Origin: Vicinamibacteria bacterium
GTDB lineage: Bacteria > Acidobacteriota > Vicinamibacteria > Fen-336
DNA length: 64,000 nt
Direction of reading: 5' to 3'
NCBI GenBank assembly: GCA_023701125.1
Contig: JAMPXO010000005.1
Coordinates: 1 to 64,000, forward strand
Both the position numbers and the translations under genes were made by a program. Below the pieces are notes generated by a model, which was given only the letters and a program-made list of their open reading frames with translations, had not been told where the DNA came from and did no database searches. Below, one piece after another: positions 26,967-37,949 of this stretch; the first letter of the stretch is position 1, and every line of letters starts with the position of its first letter.

Positions 26967-27532
26967 ATGCTGGCTCGCCCGCACCTGTCGATCGCGCCGC
27001 CCCGGAGAGGGGGCTTGACGAAACCCGACCCGGGACTGCTCGAGGGCGTGGTCGCCGACCAGGTCCTCGAGGCCATGCGACGGGCTTCGGCTGCGTTGCG
27101 CCAGGTGGGTGTCCGCCACGTCGTCGTCGGCGGGCTGGCCGTGGGAGCGAACGGGTTTCCGCGGGCCACGAGGGACGTCGATTTCCTGGTGGGTGGAGAG
27201 GCGTTCGAGCACCATGAGGGGGGGCTCGTCACGCTGCGCCCCGGCGTGCCGTTTCAGGTGAACCAGGTGGCGATCGACTTCCTCGAGCCGCAGAGCGGCG
27301 AAGCCTTCCTGGTCGCCGCGCTGGCCGCCGAGCCGGGTTCGATGCTGGAAGCGGCTCCGCTCGTCTACATGAAGCTGAAGGCGCACCGGCACAAGGACCG
27401 CACCGACGTCATCGAACTGATCAAAGCGGGCCTCGACGTCGACGCTTGCCGGGCCTACCTCACCGCGCATGCTCCGGACTACGTTGCTGCCCTCGATGCC
27501 GCCGTGGCCCTGGCCCGCAAGGAAGAAGAGGA

Positions 27533-27536
<4 letters not shown>
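26967..27536 (+). CDS. Nucleotidyltransferase-fold protein
   Basis: 189 residues. HVVVGGLAVGANGFPRATRDVDFLVGG is a classic nucleotidyltransferase core: GG, the helix N-cap, then the catalytic D-x-D of the DVD type. A later VYMKLKAHRHKDRTDVIEL matches the helical region of MNT/AbiEii-like and UbpA-type domains, where K and D are conserved. These are often toxin-antitoxin or nucleotidylation enzymes; no HEPN or AbiEi partner is adjacent. The start is either the leaderless ATG at 26967 or TTG 27015, which has GGAGAGGGGG upstream. The stop overlaps purF (ATGA). It sits between purL and purF. Confidence 0.7.
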
Positions 27537-28972
<1,436 letters not shown>

Positions 28973-28988
28973 GGCCAGGGGTCGCAGC

Positions 28989-29846
28989 CTGCCGCTGCTG
29001 CTCGCCGCCGGCCACGTGACGTGGGACGAGGTCGCCGGCCGCGACGTGCTCGGCGGTGCCGTCTCGTACGCCGCGCTGGCGGCTCGCAAGCTGGGCTGGG
29101 AGGTGGCGGTGCTGACCTCCGCGGGCCCCGATTTCGACCCCGCGCGGGAACTGCCTGGGGTCGACGTGCGGCTGCAGCCGGCGCCGCGCACCACCCGCTT
29201 CGTGAACACCTACCCGGGCGGCGAGCGTCACCAGCGGATGCCCGCGCGGGCCGCGGACCTCGACCCCGGGCGGGTGCCGGACGCGTGGCGGCGGCCGGAC
29301 GCGCTGCTGCTGGCGCCGGTCGCGGGCGAGCTCGGCCCCGGCTTCGCGCACGCCTTCGAGGCCGCGGCGGTGGGCGCGATCGCCCAGGGCTACCTGCGCG
29401 CGACCGACGACGACGGCCAGGTCCACCCGGTACGCTGGCGCGACCCCGCCGCCGACCTCGCCGGCGTCCACCTGTTGAGCCTGTCGGAGCAAGATCTGGG
29501 TGCGGGCGGCGGGGCCCCGTCCGACCTGTTGCGCTACGTGCCGCTGGTGGCGCTGACCCGCGGCTGGCAGGGGGCCGTGCTGCTGTCCCGCGGCGGCGAG
29601 CAGCCCGTGGCCAGCCTGCCCCGGCCCGAGGTCGACCCGACCGGCGCCGGAGATGTTTTCGCCGCGACCCTGCTGCTCCGCTACCATGAGACGGGGGACC
29701 CGCTGGCGGCGGTCGCGTTCGCCTGCTGCGCGGCGTCGTGCGCGGTCGAGGGCGTCGGGACTTCGACCCTGGGGGACCGGGCCGAGGTCGAGCGTCGCCT
29801 CGCGGCCCGCGAGCGCTGGCTCGAAGAGGGGGAGTGGGATGAGTGA
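28989..29846 (+). CDS. PfkB-family carbohydrate/nucleoside kinase, apparent CTG start
   Basis: 285 residues from CTG 28989. PfkB features: LLLAAGHVTWDE (first beta strand), GGAVSYAALAARKLG, and the catalytic base Asp222 in DPTGAGDVFAA. The first ATG/GTG/TTG in frame is GTG 29016, which would delete the entire first strand (LPLLLAAGH). A TGA lies in frame at 28932-28934 and no conventional start lies between. CTG 28989 has AGGGG 7 nt upstream and gives a complete domain. The substrate is unknown. The gene lies between purF and the REC-PilZ gene, which it overlaps by 8 bp. Confidence 0.75.
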   Translation: MPLLLAAGHVTWDEVAGRDVLGGAVSYAALAARKLGWEVAVLTSAGPDFDPARELPGVDVRLQPAPRTTRFVNTYPGGERHQRMPARAADLDPGRVPDAWRRPDALLLAPVAGELGPGFAHAFEAAAVGAIAQGYLRATDDDGQVHPVRWRDPAADLAGVHLLSLSEQDLGAGGGAPSDLLRYVPLVALTRGWQGAVLLSRGGEQPVASLPRPEVDPTGAGDVFAATLLLRYHETGDPLAAVAFACCAASCAVEGVGTSTLGDRAEVERRLAARERWLEEGEWDE

Positions 29847-30555
29847 CACGCGGGGCAAGCGCGTGCTCGTGGTCGACGACGAGGAGGACGTCCGCGTGCT
29901 GCTCGTCGCCGTGATGCGCGGCGCCGGCTACGAGGTCGCCGAGGCGGAGAACGGGACCGCCGCCCTCGAGCGGCTGCAGACGAAACCGTTCGACCTGATC
30001 CTGCTCGACGTGATGATGCCGGGCCTCGACGGCTGGGGTGTGCTGGACCGGCTCAAGGAGCTGCCCGACGCGCCGCCGGTCGTGCTCGCCACCGCCCGCA
30101 ACGACGAGGAGACCTTCCAGCGCGGCGTCAAGGCCGGCGTCGCGGCGCTGGTCGGCAAGCCGTTCGCCTTCCAGGATCTGCTGGCCGCCTGCGAGCGCGC
30201 GCTGCAGGCCCCGCACCCGCCCCGCGAGGAGCCGGAGCGCCGCCGGCTGCCCCGCCGCGAGCTGATGGTCAAGGTGCGTGTGCTGTCGCAGGACAGCGCC
30301 CCGCTGGCGCTCGGCGAACTGGTCAACCTCAGCAAGGGCGGCGCCCAGGTCAACCTGCTGGTGCCGCTCGAGCTCGGCACCCGGATCCGGGTCGGCCTCC
30401 ACGTCTCCGCCTCGACCCACAACTTCCTCAAGTTCGAAGGCACCGTGCAGTGGCGCGAGTCGGAGCCGCTCGGCTACGCCCACGGCCTCGCCTTCACGGA
30501 CCTCGAGCCCGAGGTGGCGAACGAGCTGCGGGCGCTGTTCGAGGGCGCGGCGTGA
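29839..30555 (+). CDS. Response regulator with PilZ (c-di-GMP-binding) output domain
   Basis: 238 residues. The N-terminal receiver (1-125) has VVDDEED, phospho-acceptor Asp57 in LLDVMMPG and the conserved Lys in VGKPF. A C-terminal PilZ domain (~130-235) has the RxxxR-type motif (RRRLPRRELMVKVRV) and NLSKGG (D/NxSxxG). The protein could couple phosphorylation to c-di-GMP sensing. The ATG overlaps the PfkB stop by 8 bp and its stop overlaps the PPIase start (GTGA). No cognate kinase is nearby. The only GGDEF protein in the window (6290-7996) is a plausible c-di-GMP source. Confidence 0.9.
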   Translation: MSDTRGKRVLVVDDEEDVRVLLVAVMRGAGYEVAEAENGTAALERLQTKPFDLILLDVMMPGLDGWGVLDRLKELPDAPPVVLATARNDEETFQRGVKAGVAALVGKPFAFQDLLAACERALQAPHPPREEPERRRLPRRELMVKVRVLSQDSAPLALGELVNLSKGGAQVNLLVPLELGTRIRVGLHVSASTHNFLKFEGTVQWRESEPLGYAHGLAFTDLEPEVANELRALFEGAA

Positions 30556-31157
30556 AGCGACTGGCGCTGGCGCTCGGACTGCTGCTGGCCGCGGGCGTCG
30601 CGGCCCAGGACCCGGCGGCGTCGCCGACGGCCCCGGTTGCGCCGACCGCCGACCCGCAGGCGGCCTTCCCGCTGGCACGCATCGAGACCACGAAGGGCAC
30701 GATCGTGATCCGGTTGCGGCCCGACCTCGCGCCGCGCCACGTCAAGGCGTTCCTCGCCACGGCCAAGGCCAGGGGCTACGACCGCACCACGTTCCACCGC
30801 GTGATCAAGAACGCGATCGTCCAGGGCGGCGACCCGCTGTCCGCGAAGAAGGGCTTCGAGTCGCGCTACGGCACGACCGGCCTCGGCACGATGAAGCCGG
30901 AGATCACGCCCACCCCGTTCGCACGTGGCGTCGTCGCCGCCGTGCTCAAGCCCGGCGCGCCGGCCTCGGCCGGCCAGCAGTTCTTCATCTGCCTCTACCC
31001 GCAGCCGACGCTGCAGGGCCAGTTCACGATCTTCGGCGAAGTCGTGGCGGGGCTGGAGATCGCCGATGCGATCAGCCTGGTCGCGGCGGACGGCGACCGG
31101 GCGACGGAGCGCATCGAGATGAAGGTCACGATCGAGGAACCCGCCGCGGCCTCCTGA
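30552..31157 (+). CDS. Exported cyclophilin-type peptidyl-prolyl isomerase
   Basis: 201 residues. The GTG start at 30552 gives a signal peptide (VKRLALALGLLLAAGVAAQ). A short Pro/Ala/Thr-rich stretch follows, then a cyclophilin domain (~43-195): FHRVIKNAIVQGGDP (the catalytic Arg and the QGGDP motif), SAGQQFFICL and FGEVVAGLEI. It would isomerise Xaa-Pro bonds in the periplasm. The GTG overlaps the REC-PilZ stop, so four genes from purF onward are tightly packed. Its own stop lies in a palindrome shared with the convergent gene. Confidence 0.93.
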   Translation: MKRLALALGLLLAAGVAAQDPAASPTAPVAPTADPQAAFPLARIETTKGTIVIRLRPDLAPRHVKAFLATAKARGYDRTTFHRVIKNAIVQGGDPLSAKKGFESRYGTTGLGTMKPEITPTPFARGVVAAVLKPGAPASAGQQFFICLYPQPTLQGQFTIFGEVVAGLEIADAISLVAADGDRATERIEMKVTIEEPAAAS

Positions 31158-31170
31158 GCCCCGGGCTCAG
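31154..31170. terminator. Palindrome over two convergent stop codons
   Basis: CTGAGCC(C)/GGGCTCAG forms a near-perfect short palindrome holding the TGA of the PPIase gene and the TCA of the convergent membrane-protein gene. It is the same arrangement as at 6266-6294. No T-tract. Confidence 0.3.
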
Positions 31171-31532
31171 CCGATCCAGGCCAGCGCCGCGATCGCCAGG
31201 AACGCGATCCAGGCCAGGTGGCGACCGCGCGACACGACCAGCGTGATCAGCGCGTGGATGGCGAACGTGACCGCGACGATCGCGCGCAGCGTGGCTGGTG
31301 TCGGCGGGCCCGCAGCCAGGGCCAGCAACAGCGCGCCGAAGCCGAGCCAGGCGACGCTGGTCAGATGCCACGCGAAGCGCAGCACCAGCTTCGTGAACTC
31401 GGTGCCGCCCAGCAGCTTCGGCAGGCTGTCGCGCCGGAACAGCCGGGTCAACACGTAGCGCTCGCCCAGGTACGAGTGGGCCGCCGCCACCAGCACCGTC
31501 AGGCCCGCCGCCACGGCCAGCGCGGGGTTCAC
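31167..31532 (-). CDS. Small integral membrane protein, function unknown
   Basis: 121 residues, four hydrophobic helices: ~1-18, ~45-72, ~78-100 and the C-terminal 18 residues. Between the first two lies a conserved-looking basic segment (SYLGERYVLTRLFRRD). The GTG start overlaps the stop of the DUF4442 gene (GTGA), so it is the last member of a minus-strand unit. I recognise no function. Confidence 0.65.
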   Translation of the reverse strand: MNPALAVAAGLTVLVAAAHSYLGERYVLTRLFRRDSLPKLLGGTEFTKLVLRFAWHLTSVAWLGFGALLLALAAGPPTPATLRAIVAVTFAIHALITLVVSRGRHLAWIAFLAIAALAWIG

Positions 31533-32002
31533 GCGGCGACCGTGCGCCGCTCGCGGCCGCGGATCGTCAGCAGCTTGTCGCAGCTCGCGTGGACAAGGCC
31601 GGCCGCGTCGACCAGGTCGACCGTGAACGTGCGCTCGACGCGACCGTCGCGGGCCACCGCGTCCCGGACCTCTGCCAGCAGCGCGTCGTCGACGCGGAAG
31701 GTCGCGTGCAGGGTCGTGCGGCCCGGGCGCCGGAAGCGGATGCTGGCCGCCTTGTCCCACACCTCGAAGTCGGGACCCAGGCGCTTGATCAGCATCACCA
31801 TGTAGATCGGGTCGAGCGCCCCGTACATCGAGCCGCCGAAGATCGAGCCGACGTAGTTGCGGGTGCGCCAGTTGAGCGGCAGCGCGACCCGCACCTCGCT
31901 CCAGTCGGCCGCGATGTGGCGGATGCGGCCGCCGGTCCCGCGATAGGCGGGGAAGAAATTGAAACCGAACCGCTCGAGCCGCGTGCGCAGCGACTCCGCC
32001 AT
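31529..32002 (-). CDS. DUF4442 hotdog-fold thioesterase-like protein
   Basis: 157 residues. FNFFPAYRGTGGRI, VALPLNWRTRNYVGSIFGGSMYGALDP and YMVMLIKRLG are typical of the DUF4442 family, a branch of the PaaI/YiiD hotdog thioesterases. The likely activity is acyl-CoA thioester hydrolysis; the substrate is unknown. Cytoplasmic. It lies 25 bp downstream of the ABC permease and overlaps the small membrane-protein gene. Confidence 0.85.
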   Translation of the reverse strand: MAESLRTRLERFGFNFFPAYRGTGGRIRHIAADWSEVRVALPLNWRTRNYVGSIFGGSMYGALDPIYMVMLIKRLGPDFEVWDKAASIRFRRPGRTTLHATFRVDDALLAEVRDAVARDGRVERTFTVDLVDAAGLVHASCDKLLTIRGRERRTVAA

Positions 32003-32027
32003 GGCGCGCCTCCGTTGGCCGTCGATC

Positions 32028-34703
32028 CTACTCCGCGCGCAGCAGCTCGAGCGGGGTGCGACGGAACGCCTCGGCGGCGGTCAGCACGCCCGCCAGCCCG
32101 GAACCGGCGGCGAGGCCGGCGGACAGCGTCACCAGCGCCGCCCACGGCACCGCGGGCTCGAGCTCGAACCAGGTCTCGAGCAGCGGCAGGCCGAGGCCCA
32201 GCGCCAGCGCCGAGGCGCTGATCGCGGCCAGCAGGCCGAGCGCCATGCCCTCCACCACGGCCACCGCGCGGACCTGGGCGCGGGTGGCGCCCAGCGTCTT
32301 CAGCAGCGCGGCCTCGCGCAGCCGCTCGCGGCGCAGCGCCAGCAGCGCGGCGGCCAGCACCACCGCGCCGACGACGAGCGAGAAGCCGGCCATGAAGCGC
32401 ACCGCCAGCGCCACCTGGCGCAGCAGGCCCTCGACCGAGGCGCGCACCGCGGTCACGTCGAGCACGGCCAGGTTGGGGAAGCGCTCGAGCAGCTCGCGCT
32501 GGGCGCGGCCGCGGTCCGCCGCGCTCTCCAGCCGGGCCAGCGTGACGAACGTGCGCGGCGCCACTTCCAGGGGTGCCGTCGGGTTCCGACGCCGGGCGAA
32601 GCCCGTCGCCGGTCCCTTGGGGGCTCCGTCGCCAACGGAGCTCCTCTGCCCCCAAACCCCCGCCGGGAACACCGCGAAGAAGTTGGGCTCGATCCGCGTC
32701 CAGTCGGTGCGCCGCAGGTGGGTGACCCGCGACGGCAGCGGCACCCCGGACACGTCCCACACGAGCTCATCGCCGACGCCCACGCCGAGTTCCGCCGCGA
32801 GGCCCGCGTCGAGCGAAACCGGAACGGGCTCGTCAGGCCGCAGCGCGCGGCCTGCGCCTTCCGCCCATCGTTCGCCCGCGACCGTGGTCTCGGCGGCGGT
32901 TGCGTGGTCGCGGTACGAGCTGCGGTACTCGCGGCGCAGCAGGCCGCGCGGGCGGCGGTCTTCGCCCTCCGCGTCGGTTTCGCCCAACTGGTCGCTGACG
33001 CTCGCGCCCTTCACGCTCGACAGCCGCATGGCGACGATCGGCACCGCGGGATCCGGTGCCGCGCCGCGCGCGCGCAGGTCGGCGGTGATCGCCTCCACCT
33101 GGTCGGGCTGGATCTCGAACACGACGACGTTGGCGCGGCCCGCGGCGTCGCCGAGGTCGAGGCCGCGCACCAGGTTGGCCTCGACCAGGCCCATCAGCGC
33201 GAGCAGGAAGCCGCCGAAGCCGAGGGCGACGACGACCGGCGTCGTCTGGTGGCCGGGCCGCTGCAGGTTGGCGAGGCCCTGGCGCACGGCGTAGGGCAGC
33301 GCCGCGGGCAGCGGCCGCGCGAGCGCGCGCACCAGCAGGCGGGCGACCAGCGCCAGCACCAGTGCGACCAGCGCCGCACCGCCGGCGAAGGCCAGCCCGG
33401 GGCCGACGCGCCTGGCCTGGACGACGGCCAGCGCCGCCAGCGTCGCCGCCGAGGCGACGACGACTGTCGCCCGCGCCGGATCGCGCCACGGCCGCGGCGC
33501 CGCGGCCTGCAACCCCTCGCGCAACACCGCCAGCGCCGGCACGTCGCGGATCGCCAGCAGCGGCAGCGCGGAGAACGCGAACATCGCCAGCACGCCGGTG
33601 GCCAGGCCGGAGGCGATCGCGAGCGGCGCCGCCGCCGGCTCGACCACGACCGGCAGCCAGTCGCCCAGCAGCCGCGGCAGCGCCCGCGCCACCACGAGCC
33701 CGAGCCCGGAGCCGACCAGGCCCGCGAGCAGGCCGGCGAGCCCGACCTGGAAACCGAGCGCAGCGGCCAGGTCGCGCCAAGAGGCACCGATCGCGCGCAA
33801 GACCGCGAGGCTCGGCAGCGCGCGGCGTACGAAGGCGTGGACCCCGGCCGCGGTGCCGAGCCCGCCCAGCAGCAGCGCGGCGAAGCCGACCAGGCCGAGG
33901 AAGCGCGACATCCGCGCCAGCGCTTCGCCCGCTCGTTGCTCGTCGTCGCGCGGCGAACGCAGCGTGACCCGTTCGCGCGCCAGCCGCGGGCGGTACGCGG
34001 CGACCAGCGGCACCGGGTCGCGGCCCTCGGCCAGCGCGAGGTAGACCTCGTGCCGCACCCGCGCCCCGAACCCGATCAATCCGGTGGCGGCGACGTGGCG
34101 GGCGTCGATCACGACCCGCGGGCCGAACGCGGTGCGGAACGCGAGGTCGCCGGGCCAGCCCTCGAAGGTGCCGGCGATCTCGAAAGACAGCGCGCCCAGC
34201 TCCAGCCGTTCGCCGACCGCCACGTCGAGCGAGGCGAGCAGCGACGGGTCGACCAGGAGGGCCGGTGCCGGGTCCGCCGCGAGCCGCTCGCGGGCGGCGG
34301 CGGGCGTGACCCGGAAGTTGCCGTGGAAGGGGAATCCACCTTCGATCGCGGAGACCTGCACGAGCCGTGCGCCGTCGCGGCCGGCGACTCGCGCCATCGC
34401 GCCGAAGCTGGTCGCCCGCGACAGCCGCACCCCGGGGCCGGCCTCGGCCTGGAGTGCGGCCAGTTGCTGCTCCGCACCCGCGGTGAAGGGCCGGTTGGCG
34501 CCGAGCGCGAGGTCCGCGCCGAGCAGGCCGCGCGCCTCGCGTTGCAGCGCGGCGCGGGCCCCGGCCTCGAACGCGGAGACCGAGACGAGAGCGGCGACCC
34601 CGATCGCCACCGGCAGCGCGAGCAGCAGCAACCGCGACGGCTGGTGACGCAGCTCGCGCCGCGCCGTCTGCCACGCGAAGCGGAGGCGCACGCGTTCAGC
34701 CAC
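32028..34703 (-). CDS. YbbP/FtsX-type ABC transporter permease with in-frame repeat insertion
   Basis: 891 residues, with the two FtsX-type halves of the YbbP family: about ten membrane helices and a large periplasmic domain after the first helix (~45-265). [19 protein letters not shown] and [19 protein letters not shown] are the paired FtsX-domain signatures. It forms an exporter or lipase-linked complex with the YbbA-like ATPase. At residues ~681-708 the conserved [10 protein letters not shown] is separated from [12 protein letters not shown] by a repeat-encoded insertion of about 28 residues. The GTG start overlaps the ATPase stop. In other bacteria a TesA-like esterase gene neighbours this system, as here. 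Confidence 0.9.
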   Translation of the reverse strand: MAERVRLRFAWQTARRELRHQPSRLLLLALPVAIGVAALVSVSAFEAGARAALQREARGLLGADLALGANRPFTAGAEQQLAALQAEAGPGVRLSRATSFGAMARVAGRDGARLVQVSAIEGGFPFHGNFRVTPAAARERLAADPAPALLVDPSLLASLDVAVGERLELGALSFEIAGTFEGWPGDLAFRTAFGPRVVIDARHVAATGLIGFGARVRHEVYLALAEGRDPVPLVAAYRPRLARERVTLRSPRDDEQRAGEALARMSRFLGLVGFAALLLGGLGTAAGVHAFVRRALPSLAVLRAIGASWRDLAAALGFQVGLAGLLAGLVGSGLGLVVARALPRLLGDWLPVVVEPAAAPLAIASGLATGVLAMFAFSALPLLAIRDVPALAVLREGLQAAAPRPWRDPARATVVVASAATLAALAVVQARRVGPGLAFAGGAALVALVLALVARLLVRALARPLPAALPYAVRQGLANLQRPGHQTTPVVVALGFGGFLLALMGLVEANLVRGLDLGDAAGRANVVVFEIQPDQVEAITADLRARGAAPDPAVPIVAMRLSSVKGASVSDQLGETDAEGEDRRPRGLLRREYRSSYRDHATAAETTVAGERWAEGAGRALRPDEPVPVSLDAGLAAELGVGVGDELVWDVSGVPLPSRVTHLRRTDWTRIEPNFFAVFPAGVWGQRSSVGDGAPKGPATGFARRRNPTAPLEVAPRTFVTLARLESAADRGRAQRELLERFPNLAVLDVTAVRASVEGLLRQVALAVRFMAGFSLVVGAVVLAAALLALRRERLREAALLKTLGATRAQVRAVAVVEGMALGLLAAISASALALGLGLPLLETWFELEPAVPWAALVTLSAGLAAGSGLAGVLTAAEAFRRTPLELLRAE
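32581..32664 (+). repeat. Palindromic element inside the ABC permease gene (type A)
   Basis: 84 bp, oriented opposite to the gene. It is read in a different frame from the other intragenic copies, giving a peptide starting [12 protein letters not shown]. Hairpin 1 has a GAA loop closed by GGGC/GCCC; hairpin 2 is intact. It lies in the loop preceding the last FtsX half, a periplasmic region where an insertion could be tolerated. Confidence 0.9.
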
Positions 34704-35373
34704 GCGCTTCGTCCGCGACCAGGCGGCCGTCGTGCAGGCGCAGCACGCGGTCGGCGCGGGCGGCGAGGTCCAGGTCGTGGGTGACCAGCACCAGCGTGGT
34801 GCCGCGCTCGCGGTGGATCTCCTCGATCAGCTCGATCACCGCGGCGCCGGTGCGGGCATCGAGGTTGCCCGTGGGCTCGTCGGCGAACACGACCCGCGGG
34901 TCGGCCGCGAATGCCCGGGCCACGGCCACCCGCTGCTGCTCGCCGCCCGAGAGCTGGCTCGGGTAGTGATGGCTGCGCTCGCCGAGGCCGACCCGCGAGA
35001 GCAACTCGCGGGCGCGCTCGCGCGCGGGGCGGCCCAGCAGCTCCAGCGGCACGCTCACGTTCTCGAGTGCCGTCAGTGTCGGCACCAGGTGGAACGACTG
35101 GAACACGAAGCCGACCTTCTCGGCGCGCAGCCGCGCGCGCGCGTCTTCGTCCAGCGGCCCGAGGTCGGTGCCGTCGAGCACGACGCGGCCCGCACGCGGC
35201 CGGTCGAGGCCCGCCAACAGGCCCAGCAGCGTGCTCTTGCCGCTGCCCGAGGGGCCGACGATCGCGGTCGTCGACGAGGCCTCCAGGGCGAACGTGATAG
35301 CGTCGAGCACGGTCAGCTCGCGGCCACCGGAGGCATAGGACTGCGTGAGCGAAACGCACTCGATCATGGGCAT
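34696..35373 (-). CDS. ABC transporter ATP-binding protein, YbbA/LolD type
   Basis: 225 residues. Walker [10 protein letters not shown] (~40-48), the Q-loop [17 protein letters not shown], signature [15 protein letters not shown], Walker [13 protein letters not shown] and the H-loop THD are all present. It is the ATPase for the YbbP-like permease that follows with an 8-bp overlap. The start is taken at ATG 35373, with AAGG 6 nt upstream; an ATG two codons later is also possible. It is divergent from the esterase gene, with starts only about 25 bp apart. Confidence 0.93.
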   Translation of the reverse strand: MPMIECVSLTQSYASGGRELTVLDAITFALEASSTTAIVGPSGSGKSTLLGLLAGLDRPRAGRVVLDGTDLGPLDEDARARLRAEKVGFVFQSFHLVPTLTALENVSVPLELLGRPARERARELLSRVGLGERSHHYPSQLSGGEQQRVAVARAFAADPRVVFADEPTGNLDARTGAAVIELIEEIHRERGTTLVLVTHDLDLAARADRVLRLHDGRLVADEARG

Positions 35374-35398
35374 GGGCAACCTTGGGGAAGGGCGGCCG

Positions 35399-36082
35399 GT
35401 GGCGGGGGGCCGTCGTTCGATCTTAATCGGGATGGCCGGGATGCTCGCCGCCGGCTGCGAGCGCGAGGCCGAGCCCGCTGCGGCCGCCGCCCCGCGCGCG
35501 ACCTCGCCCGCGGACCCGCGGCCGATCGTGCTGTGCGTCGGCACCAGCCTGACCGCCGGCTATGGTCTCGACCCCGGCCAGGCGTGGCCCGGGCTGCTGC
35601 AGGTACGGCTCGACGCCGCGCAGATCCCGCTGCGGGTGGTCAACGCGGGCGTCAGCGGCGAGACCTCGGCGGGGGCGCTCGGCCGCATCGACTGGCTGCT
35701 GCGGCAGAAGCCGCGGGTGTTGTTGCTGGAGACGGGCGCCAACGACGCCCTGCGCGGGCTCGACCTCGGCCCGCTGCGCGCGAACCTGGCCGCGATCCTG
35801 GCCCGGGCGAAGGCGCTGTCGCCGGCGCCGGAGCTGGTGCTGTTCGAGATGGACGTACCGCCCAACTACGGCGCCACGTATCGCGCCGAGCTGCGCGCGC
35901 TGTACCCGGCCGTGGCGCAGGCCACCGGCGCGACGCTGATGCCGTTCTTCCTCGACGGCGTCGCCGGCCACCCGGAGCTCCACCTGCCCGATGGCATCCA
36001 CCCCAACGCCGCGGGCCATCGCCGGATCGCCGACAACGTCTGGCGCGCGCTCGGCCCGCTGCTGCGCGAGGCGGCCCGCTAG
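35399..36082 (+). CDS. TesA-like SGNH esterase, lipoprotein
   Basis: 227 residues from GTG 35399. The N-terminus (RRSILIGMAGMLAAGC) is a lipoprotein signal with lipobox LAAGC. The enzyme is an arylesterase/lysophospholipase L1-type SGNH hydrolase: GTSLTAGYG (Ser50), NAGVSGETSAG (Gly block), ETGANDALRG (Asn block) and DGIHPNAAGH (Asp/His). In E. coli tesA lies divergent from ybbAP; the same arrangement here supports the assignment. Longer starts would overlap the ATPase gene, and GTG 35399 alone gives a tidy 20-residue lipoprotein signal. Confidence 0.9.
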   Translation: MAGGRRSILIGMAGMLAAGCEREAEPAAAAAPRATSPADPRPIVLCVGTSLTAGYGLDPGQAWPGLLQVRLDAAQIPLRVVNAGVSGETSAGALGRIDWLLRQKPRVLLLETGANDALRGLDLGPLRANLAAILARAKALSPAPELVLFEMDVPPNYGATYRAELRALYPAVAQATGATLMPFFLDGVAGHPELHLPDGIHPNAAGHRRIADNVWRALGPLLREAAR

Positions 36083-37062
36083 GCCAGCAGCGGCGCGAAG
36101 AACTCCGTCACCCGCCGCGCGGGCCAGAAGCGGCCCGGGGTGTCGGCGCGGCCGACGAAGCCGACGTGGCCGCCGGTCGGCGCGATCTCGCGCTGGACGA
36201 GACCGCTCGCCGGCAGCGCGTGCCCGGTCACGCTCGCGGCCGGGATCAGCGGATCGTCGGCCGCGGTCAGCACCAGCGTCGGCAGCCCGATCCGGGCCAG
36301 CCACGGTCCCGCCGACGAGCGCTCGTAGTAGTCGCGGGCGCTCTGGTAGCCGCCGTAGGGTGCGGTGATCTGCTCGTCGTACTCGCGCACCGTGCGTAGC
36401 CCGCGCTCGCGGCCGGCCTCGTACAGGTCAGGCCGCAGCGACTGCCGCCAGCGGTAGGCCTCGCGCAGCTTGACGATGAAGTACTGCTGGTAGGCGCGGT
36501 TGCCCGGGCGCCCCAGCGCCTCGATGCAGGCCAGCAGGTCGACGGGCGGGGAGACCGCCGCCACGGCGCGCAGGGCCGCGGGCAGTTGGTCGGCGCGGCG
36601 GCCGGCCATCAGCAGCGCCAGGTTGCCGCCGAGCGAGAAGCCGCAGGCGGCGATCCGCGGCACCTCGCGCGCGAAGTGGTGCAGCACCGCCAGCGGGTCG
36701 CCGTCGAGGCCCGCGTTGTAGAGCCGCGCGCAAACGAGCGCGGCGTCGCCCGCGCTGCGCATGTTCATCCGCGCCACGTGCCAGCCGCGGGCCCAGGCGA
36801 CCTGGCCGGTGGCCAGGCCGTAGGTCGCCTGGTCCCAGCCGCCGAGGCCGTGCACGGTGACGAGCAGCGGTCGCGCCTCGCGCGGGCCGTGCTGCCACGA
36901 CGCCCGCACCAGCAGCTTCACGTCGTCGCCGGCGTCGACGACCACGTCCTCGGTCGGATGGGGCCAGCCGAGGTTGCGCCGGAACCAGAATCCCGCGAGC
37001 GTCTGGCGGTGCCCGCCACGCAGGCCCGGCGGTGGCTTGAAATCCTGGATCGACGCCGGCAT
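36079..37062 (-). CDS. YheT-like alpha/beta hydrolase
   Basis: 327 residues. Nucleophile Ser143 sits in GFSLGGN. HGLGG (71-75) is the oxyanion loop, DDPLIP carries the acidic residue, and GGHVGF the His. The N-terminal PPPGLRGGHRQTL is typical of the YheT/ABHD family of short-chain ester hydrolases. No signal peptide. The stop shares a CTAG with the convergent esterase gene. The ATG at 37062 is chosen; longer frames upstream run antisense through ftsE. Confidence 0.88.
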   Translation of the reverse strand: MPASIQDFKPPPGLRGGHRQTLAGFWFRRNLGWPHPTEDVVVDAGDDVKLLVRASWQHGPREARPLLVTVHGLGGWDQATYGLATGQVAWARGWHVARMNMRSAGDAALVCARLYNAGLDGDPLAVLHHFAREVPRIAACGFSLGGNLALLMAGRRADQLPAALRAVAAVSPPVDLLACIEALGRPGNRAYQQYFIVKLREAYRWRQSLRPDLYEAGRERGLRTVREYDEQITAPYGGYQSARDYYERSSAGPWLARIGLPTLVLTAADDPLIPAASVTGHALPASGLVQREIAPTGGHVGFVGRADTPGRFWPARRVTEFFAPLLA

Positions 37063-37087
37063 CGTTCCATGATCCCATGCGGGTTCG

Positions 37088-37744
<657 letters not shown>

Positions 37745-37756
37745 GCGGTGATCATC

Positions 37757-37844
37757 GGGTTCCGGCGCCGGGGTGAACCCGTCGCCGGTCCCGCAGGGGC
37801 TCACGCCGCGAAACGGACGCGGCTCCGCCCCCGCACCCCGGGGC
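37757..37844 (+). repeat. Two-hairpin palindromic element, type B, copy 1
   Basis: 88-bp unit starting GGGTTCC, 13 bp after the ftsE stop. Hairpin 1 keeps the GTGAA loop. Hairpin 2 has a new inner stem, GCCGCG/CGCGGC, inside the GGGGC/GCCCC clamp, so base pairing is kept although the sequence differs from type A. Confidence 0.9.
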
Positions 37845-37942
37845 GGGTTCCGACGCCGGGGTGAACCCGTCGCCGGTCCCGCAGGGGCTCACGCCGCGAA
37901 ACGGACGCGGCTCCGCCCCCGCACCCCGGGGCGGGTTCCGAC
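37845..37942 (+). repeat. Two-hairpin palindromic element, type B, copy 2 plus partial third
   Basis: A direct tandem copy with a period of 88 bp (to 37932), followed by the first ten bases of a third copy, which ends 7 bp from the udk stop. The period is not a multiple of three, consistent with a non-coding position. Confidence 0.88.
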
Positions 37943-37949
37943 AGGCTGG

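Noticed and set aside
23600-27232. 1210-codon open frame antisense to the S66 peptidase gene and purL
   Set aside because: Shadow frame; both genes underneath have complete domains and start signals.
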